NCBI RefSeq assembly: GCF_000964545.1
Contig: NZ_BBVD01000028.1
Coordinates: 1 to 32,574, forward strand
Direction of reading: 5' to 3'
Length of the DNA: 32,574 nucleotides
Origin: Comamonas thiooxydans
GTDB lineage: Bacteria; Pseudomonadota; Gammaproteobacteria; Burkholderiales; Burkholderiaceae_C
Below the pieces are notes generated by a model. That model saw only the letters and a program-made list of their open reading frames with translations, did no database searches and was not told the origin of the DNA. Numbering within the stretch: position 1 is the stretch's first letter; the number at the start of each line of letters is the position of its first letter. The translations under genes and the position numbers were made by a program. Shown here in pieces: positions 22,955 through 31,462 of this stretch.

Positions 22955-24301
22955 TCAAGCCTGCGACCTGAGCAGCTCTGCCAGCATCTTCAGCGCGTCG
23001 CCCAGGTCTTCGAAGCCGGGAGCGCCCAGGCAAATCCGAAGACCGCTCCTCTCATCCTGCGGGTCCACCATCATGGCTTCCGGCTGGGTCAGCTTCAAAC
23101 CGATTTCTGCGGCCGCGGCGACAAGACCATTGGCGGCCTCGCGCTTCATCGGCAGCCAGACGTTGTAGGCATGGGGATGCCAGACAGGCTCGCCAGTCCC
23201 CAGAAGCGAGGCGGCAAGCCTGGCACGCCGCTGTGACTCATGGCGCAGATCTCGCTGGATCGAGGCGATCACGCCGGTGGCCAGCCATTCATCGACTACC
23301 GCACAGGAGAATGCCGATGGAGCCATCGGCACATCCTGCACCAGTTCTTGCGCGGCGCCGTCCAGTTCTTTTGGGAGCAGCAACATGCCGATCTGCAGCC
23401 CCGGCCCAAGCGACTTGGAGAGCCCGTTCACATGCAATGAGATATCGGGCGCCAATGCCGACAGCTGGGGTAAATCAGGGAAAGCGGCGGCATAGACCCC
23501 GTCTTCGATGATCCATGCTCCCGCTTTCCGGCAAATATCCACAATGGCTTGCCTTCGCTCCAGGCCCATCGTGGCAGTTGTCGGGTTGTGCAGCGTCGGG
23601 GTGAGGTAGACGGCCTTGCCATCGGTTGGCGCGACACTGCCGAGTGCGTCCGCGAGCGCTTGCGGCACCATCCCTTCGGCATCGATCTCGACACCTTGCA
23701 TCCGATACCCTTTGCGCCGGGCCAGGGCAATAGCGCCGGGATAGGTGATCCGCTCGGTCACAAGCAATCCTGGCGGGCCGCAAGCCAGATCAAAGGCCAA
23801 TGACAGCGCCTGGCGCGCGCCGCTCGTCAGAAGCAGAAGCGACGGATCGACGGCCAGGCCAAGTGTCATCAGCCAGCGTGCGAGAACACGACGATGTTCC
23901 AGATGTCCGCCGGGAGGTGCATAAAAATTGAAATGGTCGGTGTCGATTTTGCGAGCAATCCCCGTCAATGCCCGTGCCAGGATGCGTGCGTTGAGCGCGG
24001 CCGGCGGCGCATTGGACGACAGGTCAATCAGGCGATCACCATGCGCCTGCTGAATCGCGACAAATGTTCCCCGCCCTTTGACACTGCGCGTCAGACCTCT
24101 GCGCTCCAGAGCGGCATAGGCCTTCGTCACCGAGCCAAGACCGATTTGCAGCTTCTCTGCAAGATCTCGATGCGCAGGCAGGCGGTCGCCCCCCGCCAGC
24201 CGGCCCTCGACGATGTCGTCGGCCAGGGCAAGTGCAAGCCGTTCAGCCGCATTGGCTTCAATGTCTGCAAGGCGAGGCAGCCAAGGGGATTGGAGGAGCA
24301 T
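22955..24301 (-). CDS. MocR/PdxR-type regulator (GntR helix-turn-helix fused to aminotransferase domain)
   Basis: 448 residues. The N-terminal GntR winged helix (about 15-80) shows RLPAHRDLAEKLQIGLGSVT followed by KAYAALERRGL. A fold-type I aminotransferase domain follows, with LLLTSGARQALSLAFDL, LTPTLHNPTTATMG (N239), IIEDGVY (D267) and the PLP lysine K296 in HVNGLSKSLGPG, so it should bind pyridoxal phosphate. It is divergent from the VOC-protein gene at 24441. The gap contains three AGTGT-type half-sites (24320-24360), the arrangement known for MocR operators. It probably controls the VOC gene and itself. Confidence 0.94.
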   Translation of the reverse strand: MLLQSPWLPRLADIEANAAERLALALADDIVEGRLAGGDRLPAHRDLAEKLQIGLGSVTKAYAALERRGLTRSVKGRGTFVAIQQAHGDRLIDLSSNAPPAALNARILARALTGIARKIDTDHFNFYAPPGGHLEHRRVLARWLMTLGLAVDPSLLLLTSGARQALSLAFDLACGPPGLLVTERITYPGAIALARRKGYRMQGVEIDAEGMVPQALADALGSVAPTDGKAVYLTPTLHNPTTATMGLERRQAIVDICRKAGAWIIEDGVYAAAFPDLPQLSALAPDISLHVNGLSKSLGPGLQIGMLLLPKELDGAAQELVQDVPMAPSAFSCAVVDEWLATGVIASIQRDLRHESQRRARLAASLLGTGEPVWHPHAYNVWLPMKREAANGLVAAAAEIGLKLTQPEAMMVDPQDERSGLRICLGAPGFEDLGDALKMLAELLRSQA

Positions 24302-24319
24302 GTTTGCAGTCTCGATAAA

Positions 24320-24360
24320 AAATAGTGTCTCGTGACACTATTTGATTATTTGATAGTGTA
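24320..24360. promoter_or_regulatory. Probable MocR operator: palindrome plus a third half-site
   Basis: AAATAGTGTC (24320-24329) and GACACTATTT (24334-24343) form a perfect 10-bp inverted repeat with a 4-base spacer. A third copy, ATAGTGTA (24353-24360), repeats the first arm in direct orientation 31 bases on, about three helical turns. It lies between the MocR gene (start 24301) and the VOC gene (start 24441). Combined inverted and direct half-sites are characteristic of MocR-family binding. Confidence 0.75.
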
Positions 24361-24440
24361 ACGTTCTCGCAAATGCCTTTGCATGGCTGCCTCTCGGTGA
24401 AAAGTGCCCAGCAGCGATGACGGAAAGCAAGGAGAGCGAG

Positions 24441-24845
24441 ATGTTTAGCCACGTGACTGTTGGAACGCGTGACCTTGAACGGTCAGGCCGCTTTTACGAC
24501 GCGGTGCTTGTACCGCTTGGTCTGAAGCGCCGGGTCGTGCTGCCCGATGGTGGGCCGGCGGCGCTTTGCTGGGTAAGCGCACATGCGAGTCTGCCTCGTT
24601 TCTATGTCTACAGTCCGTACAACGGAGAACCAGCGACTGTCGGCAATGGCAGCATGGCGGCCTTTCTGGCGCCGTCAGCCGCAGCAGTGGACTCCGCCTA
24701 CGCCGATGGTCTGGCGCACGGTGGCAGGGATGCAGGGGCTCCCGGGCCACGTCCTCATTATGGGGACGGCTACTACGGCGCCTATCTGCGCGATCCCGAT
24801 GGCAACAAAATCCATATCGTGCATCGCGCCGACCTCCAGCCCTGA
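24441..24845 (+). CDS. VOC-family (glyoxalase/bleomycin-resistance-like) protein
   Basis: A 134-residue protein of the vicinal oxygen chelate superfamily. The first half begins FSHVTVGTRDLERSGRFYDA (metal-ligand His in the first strand) with PLGLKRRVV. The second half ends YGAYLRDPDGNKIHIVHR, the usual DPDGN turn and final His/Glu-type strand. It may be a lyase, dioxygenase or resistance-type binding protein; the substrate is unknown. The start at 24441 is fixed by AAGGAG 6 bases upstream; an ATG 24 bases earlier would place that ribosome-binding site inside the gene. It is the likely target of the divergent MocR regulator. Confidence 0.92.
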   Translation: MFSHVTVGTRDLERSGRFYDAVLVPLGLKRRVVLPDGGPAALCWVSAHASLPRFYVYSPYNGEPATVGNGSMAAFLAPSAAAVDSAYADGLAHGGRDAGAPGPRPHYGDGYYGAYLRDPDGNKIHIVHRADLQP

Positions 24846-24879
24846 TGCAAGAGATGTGCGTATTTCTGGAGGCGCCGAC

Positions 24880-25068
24880 ATGACCGACAGCCAGATCGCA
24901 CTCGTCTATCGGCGTGATTGGGCCTCAAGCCGAGAGCAGCTGTGTTGTCGCTCAAGGACCCGTCCTGGTCGAAAAGGCCGCATTTATCTGATCCGTGACG
25001 ACGCCGGCCAGGTCCGGGTCGGCGGCGAGACGCACACGCATGTCCAAGGCGAGCTGCACAGTTTTTGA
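24880..25068 (+). pseudogene. 62-residue ORF resembling the C-terminus of PhzF-like isomerases
   Basis: GGAGG lies 7 bases before ATG 24880, and the frame runs to a TGA at 25066-25068. The end RPGRKGRIYLIRDDAGQVRV followed by GGETHTHVQGEL resembles the last strands of PhzF-type isomerases (GR.GxIxV, then VxVGGxAxxVxxGEL). A complete PhzF is about 260-300 residues, so this would be only the tail and not catalytic. The good ribosome-binding site means the short product could still be made. The family assignment is by eye and tentative; alternatively it is a small unknown gene. It sits 34 bases after the VOC gene and 23 before DinB, possibly one transcript. Confidence 0.45.
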
Positions 25069-25091
25069 AGACCTCCAAGGAACTCTCGAGT

Positions 25092-25664
25092 ATGTCCACA
25101 ACCCTTCAGCACCCATACCGCCCACCACTCGAAGAGCGCGCCGCGCTGTCCGCATCGGCCGTGGACACATTGAGAATGCTGGTGCGCTACAAGGCCTGGG
25201 CGAATGGCCTGACGTTCAAGAACGTGATGGAGCTACCGGAAGGCGAGGCTCTTCGACAAAGACCGGCGCGGTTCGGGAACATGGTGCATACCTTGAACCA
25301 CGTCTATGTGGTGGACGATATCTTCAGGCACCACCTACAAGGCAGGAGGCACGGCTACACCGCACGCAATACGGACGATACGCCTGCGGTTGACGATCTA
25401 TGGAAGGCGGTTCAGGAAATGGATTCCTGGTACACCGGGCTTGTCGATTCCTGGTCGGACGAAGACCTTGTGAAAGTCGTCCATTTCGAGTTTGTGGGAG
25501 GGGGACAAGGTGCCATGACGCGCGAGCAAATCGTGCTGCATATCGTGAATCACAGCACTTATCACCGAGGTTTTGTCGGCGACATGATGTATCAGATACC
25601 TTTTACGCCGCCATCGAATGATCTGCCCGTATTCATCCGAGATCACTATCGCAACACTCGGTGA
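25092..25664 (+). CDS. DinB/YfiT-family putative metal-dependent protein
   Basis: A 190-residue four-helix-bundle protein. Probable metal ligands are H70 (HTLNHVYVVDDIF) and H154/H158 (HIVNHSTYHRGFV), the three-histidine pattern of DinB proteins. LRMLVRYKAWANG is the first helix with its family-typical Y.xWAN. Relatives are thiol S-transferases or damage-inducible proteins without known activity. The start at 25092 is preferred (AAGGA about 10 bases upstream) over a TTG at 25065. It probably belongs to a transcript with the VOC gene and the short PhzF-like ORF. It converges on the alpha/beta hydrolase gene. Confidence 0.9.
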   Translation: MSTTLQHPYRPPLEERAALSASAVDTLRMLVRYKAWANGLTFKNVMELPEGEALRQRPARFGNMVHTLNHVYVVDDIFRHHLQGRRHGYTARNTDDTPAVDDLWKAVQEMDSWYTGLVDSWSDEDLVKVVHFEFVGGGQGAMTREQIVLHIVNHSTYHRGFVGDMMYQIPFTPPSNDLPVFIRDHYRNTR

Positions 25665-25790
25665 GGCGTTCAATTTCGACGGGGTGCCCTGAAATCGTGT
25701 GGTGTCGACGGTAGGGCGGAGGGTATTGGCCTGTGCCACTGCAGGCCACAGCGACATGGCGTCTGGCGCCCGGCCTACGCTCTTGAATCC

Positions 25791-26591
25791 CTATTCATGT
25801 ACCGCCGAACTCTCTCGTGATGTTGCAACGTCCCGAACGAAGTCAGCCACCGCCGCAGCGGCCTCTTGCGGAATGGCTTGCAGTAGGCAATGTGGAGCAT
25901 CAAACGCCTGAACTCTTATCTTCCGAAAATACTGCTTTGCATCAGCCACGGAAGACTGCGGCACCAGGCGGTCACGTATCCCTTGCAAGTAGAGAACCGG
26001 AGCATCAATGGCTTTGGCATGTGCTCGCGCATCTACGGATACCACCGCTCTCAGCCTTGAACGTAGAACCGCCGTTTGCACCTTGGCCAAGGCGGACCGC
26101 AGCATAACCCGCAGACCCGGCGTCGCAAACCGGCCCAGAAGCATCAGGTTCAGTATTGGAGCAGGAGGAAGCGGAACGGGCATGGTCGCCAGGCCTTTGA
26201 GCCATCGAAGACCCGGCCTTGGATTGCGAACGAACGAGCAGCACAGAACAAGGCCCATAACGCGCTCCGGGTATGCCGCTGCCAGCGAAATGGCAATAGG
26301 TCCTGAGAAAGACTCTCCCAACAAGACCAAACGGCCATTGGGCGGCAAGGCCGATGTGGCAAGTTCCGTCAGATCGGTATAGGTCTGTCGCGCACCGGAA
26401 GCTGGATAGCTAACCACGACGACGGGCGTCGTCTTCCCCAATGCGGCAACGAACGGTGCGAAAAGCTCACCCGTGCCATCCATTCCAGGAAGGAGAACAA
26501 GGACAACGGGCCCAACCTCGGCCAGAGATGGCGACTGCAAATCAGAGAATCCTGCTGAAAGGCTGTTCATGGCCGGGGGCGGTAGTTGCAA
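25791..26591 (-). CDS. Alpha/beta hydrolase
   Basis: About 260 residues with the full alpha/beta-hydrolase triad: nucleophile Ser in LVLLGESFSGPIAISLAAAY (about residue 94), acid in LYLQGIRDRLVP and His in FDAPHCLLQ. The oxyanion-hole region is LLPGMDGTGELF. There is no signal peptide, so it is cytoplasmic. The substrate is unknown; the fold serves esterases, thioesterases and biosynthetic hydrolases. The frame opens at a TTG at 26591 with GGATCGGA just upstream; an ATG at 26570 lacks a ribosome-binding site. It is monocistronic and converges on the DinB gene. Confidence 0.9.
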   Translation of the reverse strand: MQLPPPAMNSLSAGFSDLQSPSLAEVGPVVLVLLPGMDGTGELFAPFVAALGKTTPVVVVSYPASGARQTYTDLTELATSALPPNGRLVLLGESFSGPIAISLAAAYPERVMGLVLCCSFVRNPRPGLRWLKGLATMPVPLPPAPILNLMLLGRFATPGLRVMLRSALAKVQTAVLRSRLRAVVSVDARAHAKAIDAPVLYLQGIRDRLVPQSSVADAKQYFRKIRVQAFDAPHCLLQAIPQEAAAAVADFVRDVATSRESSAVHE

Positions 26592-26827
26592 TCCGATCCA
26601 TTACAGCACTTTGAATAGTCTAATTTAAAGGTCAAAGGAACTTGTTTCAGGGCGGCCGGAACAGGGCAGCTTCGGCTTGCGGGGAGGGCGGGTATGCCTT
26701 GCGGGTCGTGTGCATGCGACCAGGAAATCGGACTGAGATCGGCACTTACGCAGGCAACGCGTTTACAAACCTGGCACGCCATTGCAGCATCAGCTGCCTT
26801 CCCGCTCTTTCGCTTTACTTTACAAAT

Positions 26828-27358
26828 ATGCCCACACGCCTTCATGCCATCTGCTCTGACATTACAAAGCTTCATATGGAAGCTATTGTCAATGCAGCAA
26901 ATTCGTCTCTGCTTGGCGGAGGTGGCGTCGATGGTGCAATCCATCGTGCGGCAGGTCCAGACCTTGTGCATGAATGTCGGCTGCTCGGGGGCTGCAAGAC
27001 TGGCAATGCAAAGGTGACCAAGGCTTATCGCCTATCTGCCCACTACATCATCCACACCGTCGGACCTGTGTGGAGAGGCGGGGAAAGCGGAGAAGCAGAG
27101 CTGCTCGCTGGCTGCTATCGCCGATGCATGGAGTTGGCGCAGGAGAAGTCCGTCACCTCGATTGCTTTCCCGAGCATCAGCACCGGCATATACGGCTACC
27201 CGATGGAATTGGCTGCGCAAGTGGCGGTCAGGACCGTCCAGGAAAGCCTGTCGGAACATTCGCCAATTGAAGAGGTTGTCTTCTGTTGCTTCTCACCTGC
27301 CGACTTGATTCAGTATGAATTGATTTTGAATCGACTTGCGTCATCCGAATCCGAGTAG
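26828..27358 (+). CDS. Macro domain protein (O-acetyl-ADP-ribose deacetylase-like)
   Basis: A 176-residue single macro domain that should bind ADP-ribose and may remove acetyl or ADP-ribosyl groups. Signature segments are SDITKLHMEAIVNAANSSLL (D11, N22, N25), GGGGVDGAIHRAAGPDL with the catalytic-loop Asp D35, and FPSISTGIYGYP for the phosphate-binding loop. The order matches the YmdB/AF1521 group. The start at 26828 is chosen because the domain begins at once; the frame extends to 26642 but that part is unlike the family. No clear ribosome-binding site is visible. No toxin-type ADP-ribosyltransferase partner is adjacent. Confidence 0.93.
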   Translation: MPTRLHAICSDITKLHMEAIVNAANSSLLGGGGVDGAIHRAAGPDLVHECRLLGGCKTGNAKVTKAYRLSAHYIIHTVGPVWRGGESGEAELLAGCYRRCMELAQEKSVTSIAFPSISTGIYGYPMELAAQVAVRTVQESLSEHSPIEEVVFCCFSPADLIQYELILNRLASSESE

Positions 27359-27523
27359 CACTTGAGCCTGGTGTCCAGCTTTCATGACTGCTCCTGAACT
27401 GCAGTGAGGGCGTGAAAAGCCGATCATTGCTGCATAGCGAGCCCAGAAGACACTCAAGAGCCCATTCACGCATGACTGGCAGGGGGCAGGGCTAGCCTGG
27501 TTCGTTCGCATTCGTGATTGCTG

Positions 27524-28816
27524 CTAGTCCATTTGCTCGTCCAGGTTCAGCAGGGTAGCGGCCAGCACCTGGGTGCCTGCCAGAACCTGACCCGGTGAAG
27601 CCCATTCCACCGCGCTATGGCTGCGTCCATCAAGACACGGGATGAAGATCATCCCCGAGAGTCCGGTATGAGCCAGGTACATGGCATCGTGGCCGGCACC
27701 GCTGGGCATGCGTCGACAGCCCAGACCCAGGCGCTGGGCGGATTGCTCCACGGCAGCAGCAATCAGCGGCGCACAGGCAACGGGGTCCACATGGGTGCGA
27801 GGCTCCACACGCCAATTCACGCCCAACCGCCCGATAGCCGGGCCGCAGCGCCGCGCCAGAATTTCCCAGAACTCCTGCAGCAGGGGGGCATGGTTGCTTC
27901 GCACCTCCAGCGTCAGGTCCACCTGGCCGGGCACGGTGTTGCTGGCGTTGGGGGAGACGTTCATGCGACCTACCGTGGCAACCACGTAGTGAGGTGTGCT
28001 GCGGCTCCAGTGCAGCGCCAGGCGCTGGGCCTGGCGTATGACTATTGCTGCAGCCACGAGAGCATCGCTACGTTCATTCATGGGGGTGGTGCCCGCATGA
28101 TCGGGCCGGCCTTCGAAGAACAGCTGAGCACGGCGTATGCCCACGATGTCGGTCACGGCGCCTATGTCCAGGCCTTCGCGCTCCAGCATGGGCCCTTGTT
28201 CGATGTGCAGTTCCACAAAGGCCGCAAAGCCGTCCTGCCGGCGATCGGCCTCGGCCAGAGCTTCGGGGCGGGCGCCCAGACGCTGCAGGGCCTGGCACAG
28301 TGTGTCGCCCTGATCGTCGCGGGCGGCCAGCATGTCGGCGCTGAGCTGGCCGGCCATGGCGCGGCTGCCCACACAGGAGATGCCGTAGTCACTGGGCTCT
28401 TCGCAGAGAAAGTCTATGACCTCGAAAGGGTGCTTCAGTGTGATGTCCGCGTCCTGCAGGGCATGGGCCACTTCCAGGCCAGCCAGCACACCCAGAATGC
28501 CGTCGAAGCGTCCTCCGGCGTTCACCGTATCGGTGTGCGAGCCCGTGGCCAGGGGCTTCAGGTCATCGCACCGGCCGGGACGGCGGCCGATGAGGTTGCC
28601 TGCGGCATCCAGGCGCACCTGCAGGCCCGCGGCTTCGAAAGCTTCGCGCAGCCAGACGCGTGCGGCCTGGTACTCCGCGCTGAAGGCGCGGCGGGTCCAG
28701 GGCATGTCGGCCCGGGTGAATTGGGCGAGGTCTTCGAGGCGGCGCCACAGGCGGTCGCCGTCGATCGGTGGCAGAGCCGGGGAAAGAAGGGGGGAGCAAG
28801 AAGAAGCGTTCTGCAT
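27524..28816 (-). CDS. M20-type amidohydrolase (hydantoinase/carbamoylase family)
   Basis: A 430-residue zinc-dependent amidase, typically N-carbamoyl-L-amino acid hydrolase, allantoate amidohydrolase or beta-ureidopropionase. Metal ligands are visible in order: GSHTDTV (H94), GGRFDGILGV (D105), CEEPSDYG (E139/E140), FVELHIEQGPMLE (H204) and SHSAVEW near the end. PDHAGTTPMNERSDAL is the dimerisation-domain signature, and SGAGHDAMYL another family block. The enzyme would hydrolyse a carbamoyl or ureido amide in pyrimidine, purine or hydantoin breakdown; which one is not decidable. It is divergent from the LysR gene at 28859 with 42 bases between, so that LysR is the probable regulator. Confidence 0.94.
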   Translation of the reverse strand: MQNASSCSPLLSPALPPIDGDRLWRRLEDLAQFTRADMPWTRRAFSAEYQAARVWLREAFEAAGLQVRLDAAGNLIGRRPGRCDDLKPLATGSHTDTVNAGGRFDGILGVLAGLEVAHALQDADITLKHPFEVIDFLCEEPSDYGISCVGSRAMAGQLSADMLAARDDQGDTLCQALQRLGARPEALAEADRRQDGFAAFVELHIEQGPMLEREGLDIGAVTDIVGIRRAQLFFEGRPDHAGTTPMNERSDALVAAAIVIRQAQRLALHWSRSTPHYVVATVGRMNVSPNASNTVPGQVDLTLEVRSNHAPLLQEFWEILARRCGPAIGRLGVNWRVEPRTHVDPVACAPLIAAAVEQSAQRLGLGCRRMPSGAGHDAMYLAHTGLSGMIFIPCLDGRSHSAVEWASPGQVLAGTQVLAATLLNLDEQMD

Positions 28817-28858
28817 GGAGTAATCTTCGCCCGAGATTTACCAATAAGGAATCTTTTG

Positions 28859-29800
28859 ATGTTTATGCAAGGTATTAGTGAAACTTTGGCTAATGCCCCT
28901 GGTTTGATGCTGTTGAGGAGTTTTTGTCTGGTCGTTCAGGAAGGCAGCTTTTCGCAGGCTGCGGAGCTGTTGCAGCTGTCCCAGCCGGCGGTCAGCCTGC
29001 AAGTGCGTCAACTGGAACGCCATCTCGGCACGCGCCTCATAGAACGCGTGGGGCGGCGTGCTGTGCCGACGGCTGCCGGGAAGGCCTTGCTGGAGCAACT
29101 GCCTGCCGTGAGCGTGGCGCTGGAAGGCCTGGCCCATGCGCTGAGTGCGCATGCGCGCGAGGTGAATGGGCAGGTGCGTATAGGTACGGGTCTGACCGTG
29201 TGTCTCTATCTTCTGCCTGCCGTGTTGCGCCAGATACGGGCCAGCCATCCAGGCATCGACATCGTGGTGGTCACGGGCAATACCGAGGAGTGCGTCAAGC
29301 GCGTGGAGGACAACAGTCTGGATCTTGCCCTGGTCACCTTGCCGGTAAACCGCCGAGCCTTGCTGGCGACTCCCGTGCTGCACGACGAGCTGGTGGCCGT
29401 AGCTCGCCCGGAGATGCTGATGCCAGGCGATGCGGTTGCTGCGCCAGAGCTGAGATCCCTGCCTCTGCTTGCCTTGCAGAAATCAGCCAGCACGCGCGGC
29501 GTGGTCGATGCCTGGCTGCGCCGTGCCGGTGAACTGCCGCATCCTCAGATGGAGCTTGACAGCGTCGAAGCGCTCAAGGAGATGGCGGCCATAGGCCTGG
29601 GTTATGCCGTGGTTCCGCGCATGGCCATGCAGGGGCGAGGCGCTCGCGATGACCTGGTCTCACGTCCGTTAACACCTGGATTGCAGCGAACACTGGCGAT
29701 GGTATTGCGCAAGGACAAGCCATTGAGCCGTTCCTTGTCGTTGGTTTGCCAGGGTATTCAGGCTCATTGTGCAGCCTGGATGCAGCGACCAGAGGTTTGA
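28859..29800 (+). CDS. LysR-family transcriptional regulator (divergent from the M20 amidohydrolase)
   Basis: 313 residues. The DNA-binding domain reads LRSFCLVVQEGSFSQAAELL, then LSQPAVSLQVRQLERHLGTR and LIERVGRRAVPTAAG. The effector domain begins at about residue 105 (VNGQVRIGTGLTVCLYLLPA), with VEDNSLDLALVTLPV. AAGGA lies 8 bases before ATG 28859, which fixes the start; a second ATG two codons on would also fit. The same frame stays open far upstream through the antisense of the amidohydrolase, but that part is not coding. It probably responds to a ureide or amide substrate of the divergent enzyme. Confidence 0.93.
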   Translation: MFMQGISETLANAPGLMLLRSFCLVVQEGSFSQAAELLQLSQPAVSLQVRQLERHLGTRLIERVGRRAVPTAAGKALLEQLPAVSVALEGLAHALSAHAREVNGQVRIGTGLTVCLYLLPAVLRQIRASHPGIDIVVVTGNTEECVKRVEDNSLDLALVTLPVNRRALLATPVLHDELVAVARPEMLMPGDAVAAPELRSLPLLALQKSASTRGVVDAWLRRAGELPHPQMELDSVEALKEMAAIGLGYAVVPRMAMQGRGARDDLVSRPLTPGLQRTLAMVLRKDKPLSRSLSLVCQGIQAHCAAWMQRPEV

Positions 29801-30331
29801 AAGTAGTTTGATCGAATCTATCCTTGCTGCGCCAGTACCGATGTCTGCCATCGGCGAGACAGGAACTCACTGCCTTTTGCATCGGGGTCATCAATTGATG
29901 CACACGGGCTCTTCTGTTGCCAAGTCTCCAGCGTGGGCAGCCGCTGCCGGACGAAAGCGGCGTAGGCACATGACCTTGAGCTGACCTCCGTCAGAGGGAC
30001 TGAAGGCTGAAGACAATCGGGTTTGAGTCCGGGGGCTCGGCCCTGTGGACCATGTAGCAAGAAGGCCCAGGATAATCTGTCCGCAGAACATCACGGCTGC
30101 TCCGTCAATAACCAGCATCTATCTTGGATCAGCCAGTAGTCGAGCCGGTGCGGCGAGGCTCATCAACCGAGTAAGTCAAGCAACAAACACCAATGAATCC
30201 GTTGCAGCACAGGTTCTGCAAACGCCGGGAGGCTGCTGCCGGTCGATCCGCGACGCTCGTGATCAGGGCCTTCCCGCCATAGGATCCGGATTCCAAGCCT
30301 GTCGCTGCCCTGAGTCCTCAAGAACACCCAA
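29801..30331. other. Gene-poor stretch before the immunity-like gene
   Basis: No supported gene is seen. Short frames on both strands lack family resemblance and ribosome-binding sites. I looked for a toxin C-terminus or Rhs-like remnant that might pair with the downstream Imm10-like gene and found none. Confidence 0.5.
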
Positions 30332-30754
30332 ATGAACACTTTCTCCTTTCGCGCAGCCTGCATCGTCACCAAAGACCCGGAGGACTTCTGCCACCTTGTC
30401 GGCTTTGCCGACAAGAAGCACGACACCGAGCATTACCTGATGCTCCAGCGCTCCTTCGAAGAGGATGAAGACGAGCAGGATGAAGAACTGGGCATGGATA
30501 CCTACCATGTCGAGTGGAGTAGGCAGCAGAGACCTCGCTATGGCGGCATTGAGCGGTTTGTGCTGAAGCGTACCGGTGCGGAGCTCACGTTCAAACGCGA
30601 GGCGGAGGAGGGCATGGATGAGCCGAAGCAAATGTCCATCGCCTTTGATCTTTCAGCCGGCGAGTACGAGGAACTGAAGGCCGCCTTGACGAATATCTTT
30701 GCCGGGGAGAGCTGCTTTGAGATGAGCGACGGCCAGGCCATCGGGGGCGCATAG
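30332..30754 (+). CDS. Imm10-like immunity protein
   Basis: A 140-residue acidic cytoplasmic protein. LVGFADKKHDTEHYLMLQRS, then EDEQDEELGMDTYHVEW, RYGGIERFVLKR and a final acidic helix EYEELKAALTNIFAGE match the Imm10 family of polymorphic-toxin immunity proteins as I know it (pattern GFAD, YLxLQR, ELGMDTYH, GYGGI). Such proteins neutralise a cognate secreted nuclease or other toxin. No toxin gene is seen on either side, so it would be an orphan immunity gene, used against toxins of neighbouring strains or left behind by loss. The ribosome-binding site is weak. Family assignment is by recognised motifs only. Confidence 0.75.
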   Translation: MNTFSFRAACIVTKDPEDFCHLVGFADKKHDTEHYLMLQRSFEEDEDEQDEELGMDTYHVEWSRQQRPRYGGIERFVLKRTGAELTFKREAEEGMDEPKQMSIAFDLSAGEYEELKAALTNIFAGESCFEMSDGQAIGGA

Positions 30755-30837
30755 GCGTGACGAACGCAGCCCTTCGGCCAGGGTGCACTACCAAGGGAAG
30801 GACGGATGCGACGCAGCCGTGATGGTCATGGAAGCTG

Positions 30838-31236
30838 CTAGGCAGCATCCAGCATTGGCAATAGTTGCTGCAGGCAACTCATTGCGGCGTCTCCGTCAAC
30901 AACCCACATTTGGGCCAACGGTTCGGCATCATCTACCGAGAGGTAAGCCATGGTCCAGCCGGAGAAAAGGCGACTCGTTATACCTCTTGCCTCGTGCTGC
31001 GGAGTGAAATTGGTATGGCGATTGTCCAGGGATATCTTTTTGGCCAATGCAATCACCTGTTGCTGAGGGCCCTCCATGTATTGGACGAAGCGCTGACCGT
31101 CAAAAATCAGTATCCCTGTGATCCCATGGGCCTCATTGAAGCGGCGTGAGACTCTGGTGATATCTGCGACACAGCTCGTACTGGCGTCACTGGCGATTTC
31201 ACTGTGGTAGAGAAAACATCCGAGCAGGTGTTTCAA
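30838..31236 (-). CDS. BLUF-domain blue-light sensor protein
   Basis: A 132-residue flavin photoreceptor made of one BLUF domain. Photocycle residues are all present: Y10 (CFLYHSEI), N34 (RRFNEAHGITGILIF), Q52 in FVQYMEGP, and W94/M96 in FSGWTMAY. DNRHTNF matches the conserved basic loop. The domain binds FAD and signals by altered hydrogen bonding around Gln and Tyr after blue light. No output domain is attached, so it must act through a partner protein, for example an EAL, regulator or sensor protein nearby. Its neighbours are an MHYT-domain sensor and an Aer-like chemoreceptor. It is on the minus strand with no operon partner directly in contact. Confidence 0.95.
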   Translation of the reverse strand: MKHLLGCFLYHSEIASDASTSCVADITRVSRRFNEAHGITGILIFDGQRFVQYMEGPQQQVIALAKKISLDNRHTNFTPQHEARGITSRLFSGWTMAYLSVDDAEPLAQMWVVDGDAAMSCLQQLLPMLDAA

Positions 31237-31462
31237 GATTGCCTCTTACTTTTCAGCGTTGCATAGGTGCGGTTGGTGCCGGTATCGTGTTTGTCTCAAG
31301 CCAGGTAGACAGAACCTATTCCTTGCAGACAGAGTTGGAGTGGTGATCAACGGGCCGATTGCTCGTCATCGGGCGACATGTGCCAACGAGACAGGTCGAG
31401 ATTGATGGTGGCGCAATGCGAAGCAAGCCCCATAACAAGGGGCACCATTCTGCTGCCGCAAT

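Noticed and set aside
26567..26971. Minus-strand Cys-containing frame overlapping the macro gene
   Set aside because: It overlaps the start of a well-supported macro domain gene and matches no family.
27617..28858. Very long + strand open frame continuous with the LysR gene
   Set aside because: It is the antisense of the M20 amidohydrolase, whose motifs are complete on the minus strand. The LysR start at 28859 has its own ribosome-binding site.
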